Origin: Chelonoidis abingdonii
Lineage: Eukaryota > Chordata > Testudines > Testudinidae
Direction of reading: 5' to 3'
Length of the DNA stretch: 64,000 nt
NCBI RefSeq assembly: GCF_003597395.2
Contig: NC_133769.1
Location: 44,623,831 to 44,687,830, forward strand
Notes under the pieces: generated by a model
The model's input: the letters and a program-made list of their open reading frames with translations, nothing else
The model's database searches: none
What the model was told of the DNA's origin: nothing
Position numbers and translations under genes: made by a program
Shown: positions 1 through 11,100 of the stretch, piece after piece
Layout of the letters: every line of letters begins with the position of its first letter
How positions within the stretch are numbered: position 1 is the stretch's first letter

Positions 1-1299
1 TCATTATTATTTTTAAACATATAGTGTAGAATATGCATTAGGTGCTTTCAAATATGTAAAATGACATGGTTCCTGACTCAATTAGTGCAGCCTAAAAAAC
101 TGCAGATGAGGAATGGAAACAGGGAAGCAAATGACTGAATCATTATGATTGGAACATGTCTTGGTCAGGTCCACTTTTTCTGATACACTTTTCTTGAGTG
201 GAAGTATTTATAGGATTCATGGAAGTTGTGTCCACGAAGGCAGGGCTTGGAAGAGATGGTGGAAGCATAGCAGACAAGATCAGAGAGTTCGAGCTGTGGG
301 GGCTGCATGAAAGAAGGAGCAGAAATGAGAAGGAAACCAAGTGGGGAGGGGTTGGTAAAATGTGCCGCAAGGATGGAGTAATAGGGGGAGTGAAAAGAGA
401 TCAGAGATCTTCTGTAATCAGTTGTAACATTGTCTTTACATCATCACATGGCAAACAAAAGACACCTGTAAAATCAATATTCCAGAAGATTTTTATCTGA
501 TTCCAAATTATTGGACAACTAAGGACCAAAATAATTCCCCCAAATCGGCACACCCCAGCATTAGTTTGTGACCATCTTCTGCCCTCCCACTCTTGCTGCC
601 CAAGTAGATTGCGGCTGCTGCTGTACACAGAAATAATCTGAGGAAGGAAGGACAAATCTGAAGAATGTGAACTGGAGCATATGAACCATGTCCCCTAATT
701 GTAAACTCCCACCCGATGACCCCTTCACAGCTCAGCACAAGAGCCTGCAGTGTCAGGCTTCTAGGTTTCGGGGTAGCCAGTATTAGTGGGCAAGAGCTGC
801 TCCTCCCTCACAAGTATAACTATTCAGATCCACAACTCAGAGGTAGAATTTGGTTCTTTGAACCAGGCTGTGAATGAGACAAAAAGCAGGATCTCAGCAA
901 TAACTAAAGGTGGCATCAAAAAGCAGAGGTTAAATGTCTGGCTGCTTCTGAAGCTCATGTGCCTGATGCAGCTGTTTGTCTCTCCTGGATAATGGGTTAG
1001 ATTCTATAAGAAACGGAGACCTAATTATACAGAAATATTTCCTCCTGTCGCCTTCCAAAAAAAACCCTATATCACTGATAAAAATGCCTGGCCTGGAACA
1101 TGCCTCAGTCAATATCAGTGGGACATAAGACAGCACTGGGTTGTGATAAGTCACACCCCATGGGCTCCAGTGGAAGCTCAGACAAGGCATGAAGGAGCAG
1201 ACTATTTGCGCCTTCCTCTTGCTACTGTGGTTGCTGCCTCCACTCAGTCCCAGATCAGCTACTCCCCCTTTCTCCACCAACACGGTATTCAGCTCCTCA
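1..1299. other. No recognised gene; unique-looking sequence
   Basis: Mixed-composition sequence without a credible coding exon on either strand. The ORFs here have no family resemblance or splice context. LMOD2, expected beyond ASB15 by mammalian synteny, was not seen in the first 8 kb. Confidence 0.5.
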
Positions 1300-1535
1300 G
1301 GCATGTGGTCTAGTGGAGAAATAAGTGGAGAGGGCGGTCAAAGACCTGGCTTCTATTTCTGGCTGTACCACTGGTCTGTTGTCCGACCTCGGGCCAGCCA
1401 CTTACTTCCTGTATGTCTCCCCCACTTTGGTTGTCTTGTCTATTTAGATTGTAAGCTCTTTGGACCAGGAACTCTGTCACTATGTGTTTGTACAGCAGCT
1501 AGCACAATGGGGCCACAATATAAGTTGGGACCTGG
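1300..1535 (+). repeat. Ancient MIR/CORE-SINE-like copy with LINE-type tail
   Basis: The sequence has the tRNA-like head and core (ggccagccacttacttcc) of amniote MIR-type SINEs. A widely shared tail follows (gattgtaagctctttgg ... tagcacaatggggcc). The same tail recurs alone near 21208, 47430 and 51254. Confidence 0.55.
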
Positions 1536-1729
1536 GTCTGCTGAACTACAAAGAACAAATAATCACAAGACAGAGGAATTGGTGTTTTAAAGGTCCAGCA
1601 GTATATCTACCCAGGACTGTTAACTCTCATACTTTATCATGAATTTCATATTCTGCTTCTTTCTTAAATCTTCAGCTCCTGGGGAAAAGGTGATGAAACA
1701 GATCAGATTTCTTTTAAAGAAGTTTCTAC

Positions 1730-2715
1730 TAGGGCTGTCAAGCAATTAAAAAAATTAAACGCGGGATTAATCGCGCTGTTAAACAATAATAGAATACCAT
1801 ATATTTTTAGATGTTTACTACATTTTCAAATATATTAATTTCAATTACAACAGAATGCAAAGTGTACAGTGTTCTCTTTATATTTATTTTTATTGCAAAC
1901 ATTTGCACTGTAAAAAAACAAAAGAAGTGTATTTTTCAATTCACCTCATAGAAGTTGTGTAGTGCAATCACTTTATCAAGAAAATTGAACTTACAAATGT
2001 AGAATTACATACAAAAACACCTGCATTCAAAAATAAAACAATGTAAAACTTTAGAAGTCCACTCAGTCCCACTTCTTGTTCAGCCAATCGCTCAGACAAA
2101 CAAGGCTGGTCACAATTTGCAGGAAATAATGCTGCCTGCTTCTTGGTTACAATGTCACCTGAAAATCAGAACAGGCATTTGCATGGCACTGTTGTATCTG
2201 GTGTTGCAAGATATTTACGTGCCAGATGCACTAAAGATTCATATGTCCCTTCATGCTTCAACCACCATTCCAGAGGACATGCTTCCATGCTGATGACGGA
2301 TTCTGCTTGATAATGATCCAAAGCAGTGCAGACTGATGCATGTTCATTTTCATCATCTGAGTCAGATGTCACCAGCAGAAGGTTGATTTTCTTTTTTGGT
2401 GTTTGGGTTCTGTAGTTTCTGCATCAGAGTGCTGCTCTTTTAAGACTTCTAAAAGCATGCTCCACACCTCCTCCCTCTCAGATTTTAGATGGCATTTCAG
2501 ATTCTTAAAACCTTGGGTTGAGTGATGTAGCTATTTTTAGAAATCTCACATTGGTACCTTCTTTGTCAAATCTGCTGTGAAACCATTTTTCAAATGAACA
2601 TGTGCTGGGTCATCATCTGAGACGGTTATAACATGAACTATATGCAGAATGCAGGTAAAACAGAGCAGGAGACATACATTTCTCCCCCCAAGGAGTACAG
2701 TCACCAATTTAATTG
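1730..2715 (-). mobile_element. hAT-type transposase remnant, copy 1
   Basis: Read on the minus strand it shows fragments of a hAT transposase C-terminus: an acidic stretch, then CPLEWWLKHEG and LARKYLATPDTT, the dimerisation region of the superfamily. Stops and frame breaks interrupt it. An AT-rich 3' tail follows, ending tagggctgtcaag at 1730. The same family recurs at 34535-35945. Non-functional. Confidence 0.75.
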
Positions 2716-2719
2716 ACCT

Positions 2720-3600
2720 GGAAACACTACGGTCTCCTATCTGAGATAGTCCACCGGCTGGCTGCCCCAAAGCTGTGGTCCCTGGAAGCCCTAGAAATCC
2801 AGGGTGCTAAGGCACCACAAGCCTGGGAACTTGGGAGCTGGTGCTCCCAGTGTTTCCAGTTTCTCAGCTCCTTGTCAGCCAGGAGCGTCGGGGTGTGTAA
2901 CATTCCCCAAGGTACAAGTGGACTATAGAATAGAGGTGTCCCCTTAGCTCTATAGCCTGGGGTGCCTTTAATACTGCTTTGCTGCCAGAACAGCCCATCT
3001 GGCCTGCTCACATACAGCCACTAGCATGTAAAATCACTCCCAGCCACATGACCATGAATGATATCTCAGCCATGCAAGAATTACACACAGGGAAACACCT
3101 GCATATTCTTCAGTCCCAGCCTTGTTCCCTAGACAGAAGGAGGAGAGGTGATGTGGAAGTCTCTGTCTCTTATTTTTATAACCTCCTCCTTTCTTTGAGA
3201 ATTACCCCCCCAACCAGAGTGTAGACAAAGTCTGCTGTGTATGTGTGGTTTGAAACATTCCTGCAATGCAATGTAAATTTCTTGTTTACACTCCCCCCTG
3301 TGCTGGTGAATGGACAGTTAAGTAGAGAATAGCTTTTTAGCACCTGGCTGGCATGCTAGTGTACCTTTGTCTCTTAGAAAATGGTTTGAGTGCATTACAC
3401 AGAACTACAACATATTTCAGTAACAATCACATAGCAAAATTTCATAATCTTACATGCAGCCATGTTACACACATTTCAGTCAGATAACGATATTCAGCAA
3501 ATTATGAGTTTTCTAATGATACCTCACAAGTAATATGTTGTACAAAATATATCATAACCTTATAAAAGTGGTGAACATGGGTATAGGATGTTACGGTGGG
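2720..3600 (-). mobile_element. LTR-like sequence, minus orientation
   Basis: The reverse complement of 3423-3600 matches the start of the LTR-like sequence at 32691 (shared run gaggtatcatt and ttgctgaatat), so at least this part is the same family. The rest, to about 2720, has LTR-like composition but no internal retroviral domain; its extent is uncertain. Confidence 0.5.
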
Positions 3601-3715
3601 AACTAGGAGCCTGGAAGTTCTGGTTGAGCAAGGAGATTGGGATCTGGCACTTCAAGGCTCTCTCTCAGTGCTGCAGGGGAGCCTAGAAGTTTAGGAGCTT
3701 GGGCTCCAACAATTC

Positions 3716-3975
3716 ATAGATTATAAAACCAGAAGGAACTACTGTGATCAACTAGTCACCCAGGTGCTAAAAAGCTATTCTCTACTTAATTGTCTATCAT
3801 CTAGTCTGACCTCCTACAGACCACATAGAACTTCCCTGACTTGATTGCTGATTGAACAACAGTATCTCTTTTAGAAAAAAAGTTCAACCTTATTTAAAAA
3901 TTGTCAGTGATGAAGAATCCACTATAATTCTTGGGAACATATTCCAATGGTTTTGTTATATTTGGACCCAGCAGA
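3716..3975 (-). mobile_element. CR1 LINE 3' fragment
   Basis: Contains the familiar CR1 3'-end wording on the plus strand (catctagtctgacctcct and ttgggaacatattcca). It is split by a 38-base insertion at 3757-3795. Confidence 0.65.
3757..3795 (-). repeat. Short inverted insertion copied from 3311-3349
   Basis: About 38 bases inside the CR1 fragment match the reverse complement of 3311-3349 with only a few differences. They are flanked by an 11-base direct repeat, atcaactagtc (3747-3757) and atcatctagtc (3796-3806), one mismatch apart. Confidence 0.75.
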
Positions 3976-4175
3976 GAAGGGTATAGACAGATGGAACTAA
4001 TGGATACACAGCTGTCTGCTGTGGAAAGATTATTGTTCTTCTGGCAGTAAAACTGAAACCAACATGACAGTGAGGCTTTCCACTGAGGAAGGGTGAGTGC
4101 TGAAACATTTAAAAGGATCGGACATCACATTCCTCCACCCTACTTTAAAAAACCTTTCCAAATATATATATAGAC

Positions 4176-4335
4176 TCACAGACTTTACGGTCAGAAGGGA
4201 CCATTATGATCATCTAGTCTGACCTCCTGCACAATGCAGGCCACAGAATCTCACCCACCCACTCCTGCAACAAACCCCTAACCTATATCTCAGTTATTGA
4301 AGTCCTCAGATTGTGGTTTGACATTGTCATTTACA
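4176..4335 (-). mobile_element. CR1 LINE 3' end fragment
   Basis: Carries the CR1 end block (gtcagaagggaccattatga, catctagtctgacctcctgc, gttattgaagtcctcag). The same subfamily end appears at 24615-24745. Confidence 0.75.
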
Positions 4336-4879
4336 TGGCTAACAAAAACTATATAACCTAACTAAAGTTGTGGGTGGTCTACTGCAGACTCGTAAATTGC
4401 AAATGATTATTTTACCCTGGAATAGCAACTCACTAACTGAACAACATATAAATTCAGGCACGCAACTGGTTTTCTCACTCTCTTGGGATAACATGGTGAT
4501 GGTGGTGTGGCAATTCCCTGAAGAACAGGAACAGTTGGGGATAAGAAATCGATTGGATCTAATACCAAAGTTTCTTTCACCAAGTCATCAAAATTAGGAG
4601 TTTTAACAGGAGGAGGTTTGATCTGAGAAACAGAAAGTCCTACTGGAACATCCCTGGACTCTGGTACTTGTCAAGATTACAACTGGTCATATGTTATTTC
4701 TGTAAAATACTATCAGATAGTTTTACCACAAACAAAAGAGGTTCGGTGCATTTTACAAGTTCTCCAAGTACCCATTTCACTCCACGGTCATAGTTGCAAG
4801 TCTACGTTAAATATCCTACTTGAAAAGCACAATCATGAGTCTCATGTCATCAATTAGTTTGCATAGCTTGGGATTTGGC

Positions 4880-5640
4880 TATATGTGAGACAACATCAGG
4901 ATGGAGCAGGTCCCAATGGGTATGCAAAGACTGCTTAAAGAAAAGAGTTGCAGGTGACTCCTGGGTCGTAGCATGTGTTGTGTTCCTGCAGAAAAGCAAA
5001 ACAAATTTCTGTTTCTGTGCAGCTTCTGTGCAGTTTCTTTTGATGATTCAAAATAGACTAGTAACTAGTTGGCTCTTAAGGCATGCTTGTACATGTTTGT
5101 ACAATGCTAAATGTTCTGCTAGTCCATTTTTAGCTGAGTGGTATGGAACAGAATGTTTGTGCTGAATTTCATTTGAAGCTAGGAACCTTGAAATTTTTCA
5201 GAACAGAATTGAGGTCCATTGTTACTCACCAACTGTAACAGTAAACCAAATTAGCTAAACAAAGTACAAATATGTCTAATGGTCTTGGTAACTGTAGTAG
5301 AAGTCATCCTGAAAATTTCTGGCCATTTCAAATAGGTGCTGACTACAACCCGAACCATATAACCTTCCAAAGGTCTGGCAAAATCGACATGAATACATGT
5401 CCAAGAAGTCTGAGGCCACGACCAAGGGTGCAGATAAGATGGTCCAGAATTATGTTGAATTTGTTGACACAATACAGCACTTTGCCTTTTTCTCAATATC
5501 TTTGTCAATCCCTGGCCATAGACATGACTCCGGGCTATGACCTTCATCCACACAATGCCAAAATGTTCTTTTGAAGAGTCTCCAAAACCTGAGATTAGAG
5601 TGATCTTGGAATGATCGCATGCACTCTTCATTATATGCAA
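4880..5640 (-). pseudogene. Integrase portion of the gypsy-type remnant
   Basis: The minus strand shows the zinc-binding side (HFGIVWMKVIARSHVY), then the catalytic core beginning CIHVDFARPLEG with YLKWPEI. A frame-shifted stretch with SNNGPQF and NGLAEH follows. Order and wording are those of retroelement integrases. Stops and frameshifts abolish coding. Confidence 0.75.
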
Positions 5641-5859
5641 CTGTGATTCACAGACAATTCACACTGACATGACATGAATTGCACATATTGGGAATTTTTT
5701 TTGATCCAACACTACCTTGTAGTACCATTTCCTTCGCAAGAGAAGGCACATCATCCTTAGTGGTTTCTTTGTTGATATCTGTGCTAATGATGGGTACCTA
5801 TCCATCAAATTGAGATAAAACACTTCGTCTGAAGTTTCTTTGGGTTGATAGCAATGCAG

Positions 5860-6215
5860 GCATGGCAGTCATCACAGCCCATCCGCATTGCCATGCTGAG
5901 TTCCTTTACTGAATTGAAAAAGAACAGGAAAGAGCTGAAAGTAGCAACGCCCATTGTTGCATATGAGCAGCAGCTAATGATGGAATTCTATGTTTCCGTC
6001 CAAAAATTGAAAGTAATGTCCATTGAGCCATCAGCAAGGTAAAATGTCTATCATACAAATGGAACTTCTGAATTCCGAAGATAACGCTGAGAAATTCTCG
6101 CTCTGTTTACACATATTTCTTCTCAGGTGTAATAAGTTGTTTGTGAAGTGAAGGCAATTGGTTTCTCCATGCTATCAGGAAGAAAGTGAGAAAGAATTGC
6201 ACCCACTTCATACTG
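5860..6215 (-). pseudogene. RNase H portion (C-terminal end) of the gypsy-type remnant
   Basis: A weak, degraded stretch whose end reads QHGNADGL on the minus strand, the conserved HxNADxLSR-type ending that follows RNase H in gypsy pol. It is interrupted by stops. Confidence 0.6.
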
Positions 6216-6218
6216 TGA

Positions 6219-6341
6219 TAGGGTGACCAGATGTCCCGATTTTATAGGGACAGTCCTGATTTTTGGGTCTTTTTCATACATAGGCTCCTATTACCCTCCA
6301 CCTCCGTCCTGATTTTTCACACTTGCTGTCTGGTCACCCTA
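6219..6341 (+). mobile_element. hAT-type MITE, 123 bp
   Basis: Terminal inverted repeats TAGGGTGACCAGA and TCTGGTCACCCTA, flanked by 8-base duplications tactgtga and cactgtga (one mismatch). The 8-base duplication marks the hAT superfamily. It sits inside the gypsy remnant and is therefore younger. Confidence 0.85.
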
Positions 6342-6427
6342 CACTGTGAAGCATTACAAGCCAGTAGCAGTGGCAACAAAACATCAAAGTCCATAAGAAC
6401 TTTCACTCACATCTATAATTTCTTTGC

Positions 6428-7300
6428 TTACTTAAATGCATGCTCACCCTCTTCAGTCCATTTCCATTTTTTCTTTGCTTGTAATAGGTCATGTAAGGCC
6501 AATACTGTTGCCAGATTAGTCAGACATTTACCATAAGAGTTAAGTAGTCCTAAGAATGAGTGTAACCGTGACACGTTCTCTGGCTGGGGCACTTGAAGAA
6601 CTGCCTTCTCTTTTTCTGGCAATTTCCTTAAGCCTTTGACATCAATTATATGTCCAAGGTATCCAACAGAAGGTGTGAAAAACTCACAGTTGTCTTGATG
6701 TCTTCTCAGTCCATGGTCTTCCAAACCTTACAAGACAGCATCCAAATTCTGACAATGATCCTCTTGATCCTTTCCTGTAACAAGAATGTCGTCCAAATAG
6801 TACTTTGAACTCCATTCAGCCCCTTCACAATCTCCTCCATGGCTTTCTGGAACAGGGCAGGTGCCGACGTGATACCAAAAGGCAACCTATTGTAACAAAA
6901 TAAGCGTTTTTGCATGTTGATTGAGATATATTTCTGAGATGCCAGATCAATCTCCATTTGTAGGTATGCATTGAACAAATCCAATTTATTGAAACACTGT
7001 CCACCACTAAGATTAGCAAACAAATCTTCAATACGAGGTAGTGGTCAAACTGGTCTGCACATAAAGTTGGATTCAATGTCACTTTGAAATCACCACAAAT
7101 TCAAACTGAGCCATCCTTCTTGATCATTAGTACGATGGGTGTAGCCCACTCACTGTGTGAAACTGGTGACAAGACTCCAATGTTCACTAAACTGTCCAAA
7201 TCAATTTCTACCAGAGGCTTTTGAGCAAAAGGCAAAACTCTGGGCTTGCAATATTTTGGGTGGCTGTCTGACTTAACACTGAACTTCACTGATAAGCACA
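6428..7300 (-). pseudogene. Reverse transcriptase portion of the gypsy-type remnant
   Basis: Readable motifs are EWATPIVLMIKKDGSV near the N-terminal end, FNKLDLFNAYLQMEID (the KLDL/AY palm motif), RLPFGITSAPALFQKAM and the downstream VGYLGHIIDVKG and SFLGLLNSYGK blocks. The region is split over several frames and the catalytic YxDD segment lies at a frame break, so it cannot be active. Confidence 0.85.
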
Positions 7301-7429
7301 ATTGTTGCCAAAGAATACCAAAGCCATAGACGGCTAAGCCATAATATCTTTCCCCTGAAGCTTTACAGTATGATTTAAAGGATGATTACTGTGTTTGACT
7401 TCTTTACATCTAAATAAAAAGAGAACTGT

Positions 7430-7990
7430 TTTATTACTTTTCGAGCACTTTACAGTAGGACCACAATTTAAAATGTACAAAACATCACATTTCAAGCCAA
7501 ACACATGAAGGGTGGCTGGAGTCAAAACTTATCATACAAATGAAACAGAACATTTTTATTTTCATCATACTTCTAATTTCCACATGTACGCTTTTTAAAA
7601 TAAATCAGTATTTTAAACATGATCTTTTTTATCATCTTCAACAGAGAACCCACTAAGAAAACTCTACTCGTAGCAGACATTAACAACACTTTTTTTCCAG
7701 GTTGAAGTGTACATATTACTCACCTAAAATCCAATCCTGGAGGTTTTGGGTTGCACAATGACTATCATCTCCTTCTCCATGCTCTTAGAATATCAAGACA
7801 GAATGTTAAGTAAAAACAGAAAAAACAAATTGAGTTTTACAGACCACATTTTTTTTAAAAGGGTTCCCATAAAGGCCTATTTACAGCAAATATCAAATGT
7901 TTTGAGTACATATAACAATATTAAATAATTCTCAATCTAGTAAAAAATTCTAAAGAATTAATTTACAAGTTTTAATTGACTGTTTTAAAT
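7430..7990 (-). other. ASB15: Probable ASB15 3' untranslated region
   Basis: AT-rich noncoding sequence follows the ASB15 stop. AATAAA-type signals on the minus strand (TTTATT on the plus strand) occur near 7555-7560 and again near 7430, so the message may end there. Without transcript data the 3' end is a guess. No ORF of note is present; the gypsy-type remnant begins just beyond. Confidence 0.35.
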
Positions 7991-8163
7991 CTAAGCTAAA
8001 TTTAGCCCCTTTCCATAAAGATCATATTCTTTATATAAGATATAGTCCTTTAGAACTGGTGGAAGAGGAAGCTTCGCCATTGATGCTTGTCTCCGTAGTC
8101 TCCTTAGTCCCATCAGTTTACGTATTTTCAGGCGGCACAAATGTTTTAATGGGCGAGGATTCT
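7991..8163 (-). CDS. ASB15: ASB15 coding exon 9 (SOCS box and stop)
   Basis: Acceptor CTATTTTTCAG. Encodes residues 536-591 and the TAG stop at 7993-7991. The peptide contains the BC-box [10 protein letters not shown] and the Cul5-box LPLPP, then a conserved aromatic tail ([12 protein letters not shown]). These are the residues by which SOCS-box adaptors hold Elongin B/C and Cullin-5. Confidence 0.96.
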
Positions 8164-11100
8164 CTGAAAAATAGCGAGGGAAACACATCAAGGGAAAAAA
8201 CGGACCATTAATTTGGTAAGTGTGTCTCAGACTTAGAATCTCAAAACATGAGCTCTAATGAAACTCACTTCAGAAATCTACCAGCTGAAAGCTCTCCTGT
8301 TCCTGTTACTTTTAATAAAATACAGTTTTAATTTACTCCCAAATAAATGCACCACTAATAAAATTTCACTGGAGCAATAGTGACATCCAGTGGCCAGTTT
8401 TATTGTACTTATATGTTATTTTCATATTGGAAGCTCATTAAGTTGTTTTTTTCCTGTTTTTAATTGACAAGCCAGTTTATTTTAGCTAAATTCTAAATGG
8501 TAATTTTATGTGCTATTAACACCTTATAATTGGCACTTTTCCTTTAAAATTGTGGTAACACCATGGTCTCAATTTTTCAAACGTGAGCACCTGAATAGCA
8601 TAACCAAATCCTTCATTTGGATGCTTAGATCAACACGTCAATTAGCACAATAAATGGTGACTAATTACATGATCTATGTACTCAATCCTGAAAGGTGCTA
8701 AGCACCTTCAATTCTCACTGACTCAGTAACACTTGAAGATGCAGTTTTAGACCCTGTGTGTTTGAGTTATTGCAACGTCTAAACAAAGACTACAAATATC
8801 ATAAGATAACTGATATATCATGCCATCAGAGAGAGTTCATTGTAATTAAATGTTTTATATGAACAGCATATTTCAAAATACTTGACAGTAAGCACAACCA
8901 AATTACTTTGAAGCTGCTGTGACACCAAACAACAAAATCCAAAAAAGTAATTTTTTTGCGCACCAGTGTGAAATACAAAAGAAAAATAAAGACAGCATCA
9001 GCTTTAAATTTGAAAATTTTGCCTTTTATCAGTTGATATTACAATCTCCACATTATTCAGACAGAATTTTGTATTTATTACCCTAATAGAAAGAGAACTG
9101 CTTTGGTGAAGGTTTATAAAAGCATAAACACTCATATTAATTACCAGTTAGACTGAAACAGCTCCAAAGAGAACTGTACCAGATAAATATAGACAAACAT
9201 ATTTTCCACAGTTCAGTAAATTAAAATATATTAAATAGATCTTCATTTCAGAGTACCAATTCCAGTTTGTGTGCACATACATATAGATATATTTTAAAAA
9301 TAAATGTAGATGCTCAATAGACTAACAGCTCTATCGCAATATAGCATATAAATATGTATTTAGGCACGTTACACATACCCTTAGGAAATTGTTTTAGGAC
9401 ATCTTCCTATACATATCTAATGGCAACTTTTCAGAATTTAATTGCAGCTGCTTTAAAGTGGCACTGAAAATATCATAAATTAATTCCTTGCCTGTATTAC
9501 TAATAAACTAATGAAACTGGGAATTTTTTTAAAATGTAGGCCTAAAGTGTCCCTTAGACATAAGCATATACCCTATGTAGCCTATGTAAGGGACAGCAAA
9601 CTTTGTGAAGTCATAATTATGAGGTGAAATCCTGCATATGTTTATGCTTCAGCTGGGTAGTGTGATTCCCAGCTCAGGCAGACAGACTCATGCTAGTTAG
9701 AGCACAGCTAGCACAAGTCAGTCTATCTGTGCTACCAGCTGCAATATAGACATAACCACTGAAGTCTATGACAAAATTCCCATTGACTTCAATAAGGGCA
9801 GGATGTCACTCATGGTGTTTCTGCTGGCAGGGCCGACGAGAGGGTGCGGGGGGAAGCCGGTACAAACTACCAGGGCCTGGTGGTCCTGAAGGGGGCCCAG
9901 GGCCCACCTTCCCCGGCTTTGTCGGCCCTGTTTAGCCAGTCCATCCTTGCTGGGGGGCCCAAAAATTTTTTTTCACCGGGGCCCGAACCCGCTCTTAGTG
10001 GCCCTGTCTGCCAGATCGATCTAGTAGAAGAGTAGGATTTCCAAAGGGTCAGGGTTCCTTCCACCCAAAACCGGAAAGGACTTCTGCTTCCTAAACCTGA
10101 GGATTCTTTCCTAAGATCTTGGCAGATCCTGAATGATCTACTGGATCAAGAGCAATCTGCATGAAGTTCCCATGCCCCCTCAGTGCTTCTAGACCCCCCA
10201 GTCTCCATGATTCCCGAATTGCTGCTGCTCCTGAACCTTCTCGGTCCTGGGGTTAATATTGTGGTAGAATGTCCCATCTAGTTTGTAAGCCTTTTAAAAG
10301 ACAGGTATACACAGAACCTGTGAGAGGCTCAAATAAAATACAAAAAATGATACCCCGATAATGCACATTGTGTAAATCAGATTTAGGACATTGTGGCATA
10401 CTAAACGCCAACATTTTACAGTCGAAGCGTTCCACATGCTTTCTCATGTTGGTCTCTGAAGAGCTATTAGGTGAAGGAGGGAGTAGAAAAATGAAAGCGT
10501 GGGCAAATGCCCCTCAGTAAAGGGTCAGCCTCTCACAGGATTACACAGTGATGGGTGCGTTAGAAATACATATGTCAGTGTAGGGTGAGATTCTGCCACC
10601 ACTATTCACCTGGAGGTACCTTGCTCTCCAGATGAAATAAATGGGGCTTCCCCCAGAACAAGATACTATTCAGTGGGGAAGATCCTTAGCTGGTATAAAT
10701 TGTCTTAGTCCAATGATGTCAATGGAACTAGGATGACTGATTCTACCTGAGAATCTGCCCCAATCTGAGAGAGGGTGTCAGGAACTGGCCCTTAGACCAG
10801 GTGATGCAAACAGAACATATCAGAATTAAATATAGCTGGTAATAGTAGTAATTTTTATAAACCTTTAATACCAGATCAAATCATTAAACAAATGTTAGAC
10901 ATTTACCTAATATCTGGCGTATCTCTGGCCATTCTTTCTGTGCTTCTAGGACACACTTTAGTTTTGAGCACAAAGGAACATAATCCATATAGTCTATCAA
11001 AATGCGAATCACATGTCCAACTAAATGTTTCAACCAAGGAACTGTAATAAAGGCACAGAACTGAAAGGAAAAACACAGATTACTTTTAAAACTCACCCAG

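Larger units (their letters stand above)
4360..7300 (-). pseudogene. Decayed Ty3/gypsy-type retrotransposon pol
   Basis: In minus-strand order there are pieces of reverse transcriptase, RNase H and integrase, in the Ty3/gypsy order (RT-RH-IN). Every domain is broken by stops and frameshifts. No gag, protease or matching LTR pair was recognised. A hAT MITE has inserted at 6219-6341. It is an old, inert copy downstream of ASB15. Assignment to Ty3/gypsy rests on domain order and motif wording. Confidence 0.8.

Noticed and set aside
1189..1590. 133-residue ORF starting with a signal-peptide-like leucine run
   Set aside because: Overlaps a MIR-like SINE and its tail; the hydrophobic start is a chance translation.
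1..7990. LMOD2, expected beyond ASB15
   Set aside because: No actin-binding, leucine-rich or proline-rich leiomodin sequence was seen; this stretch is repeats. It probably lies outside the window.
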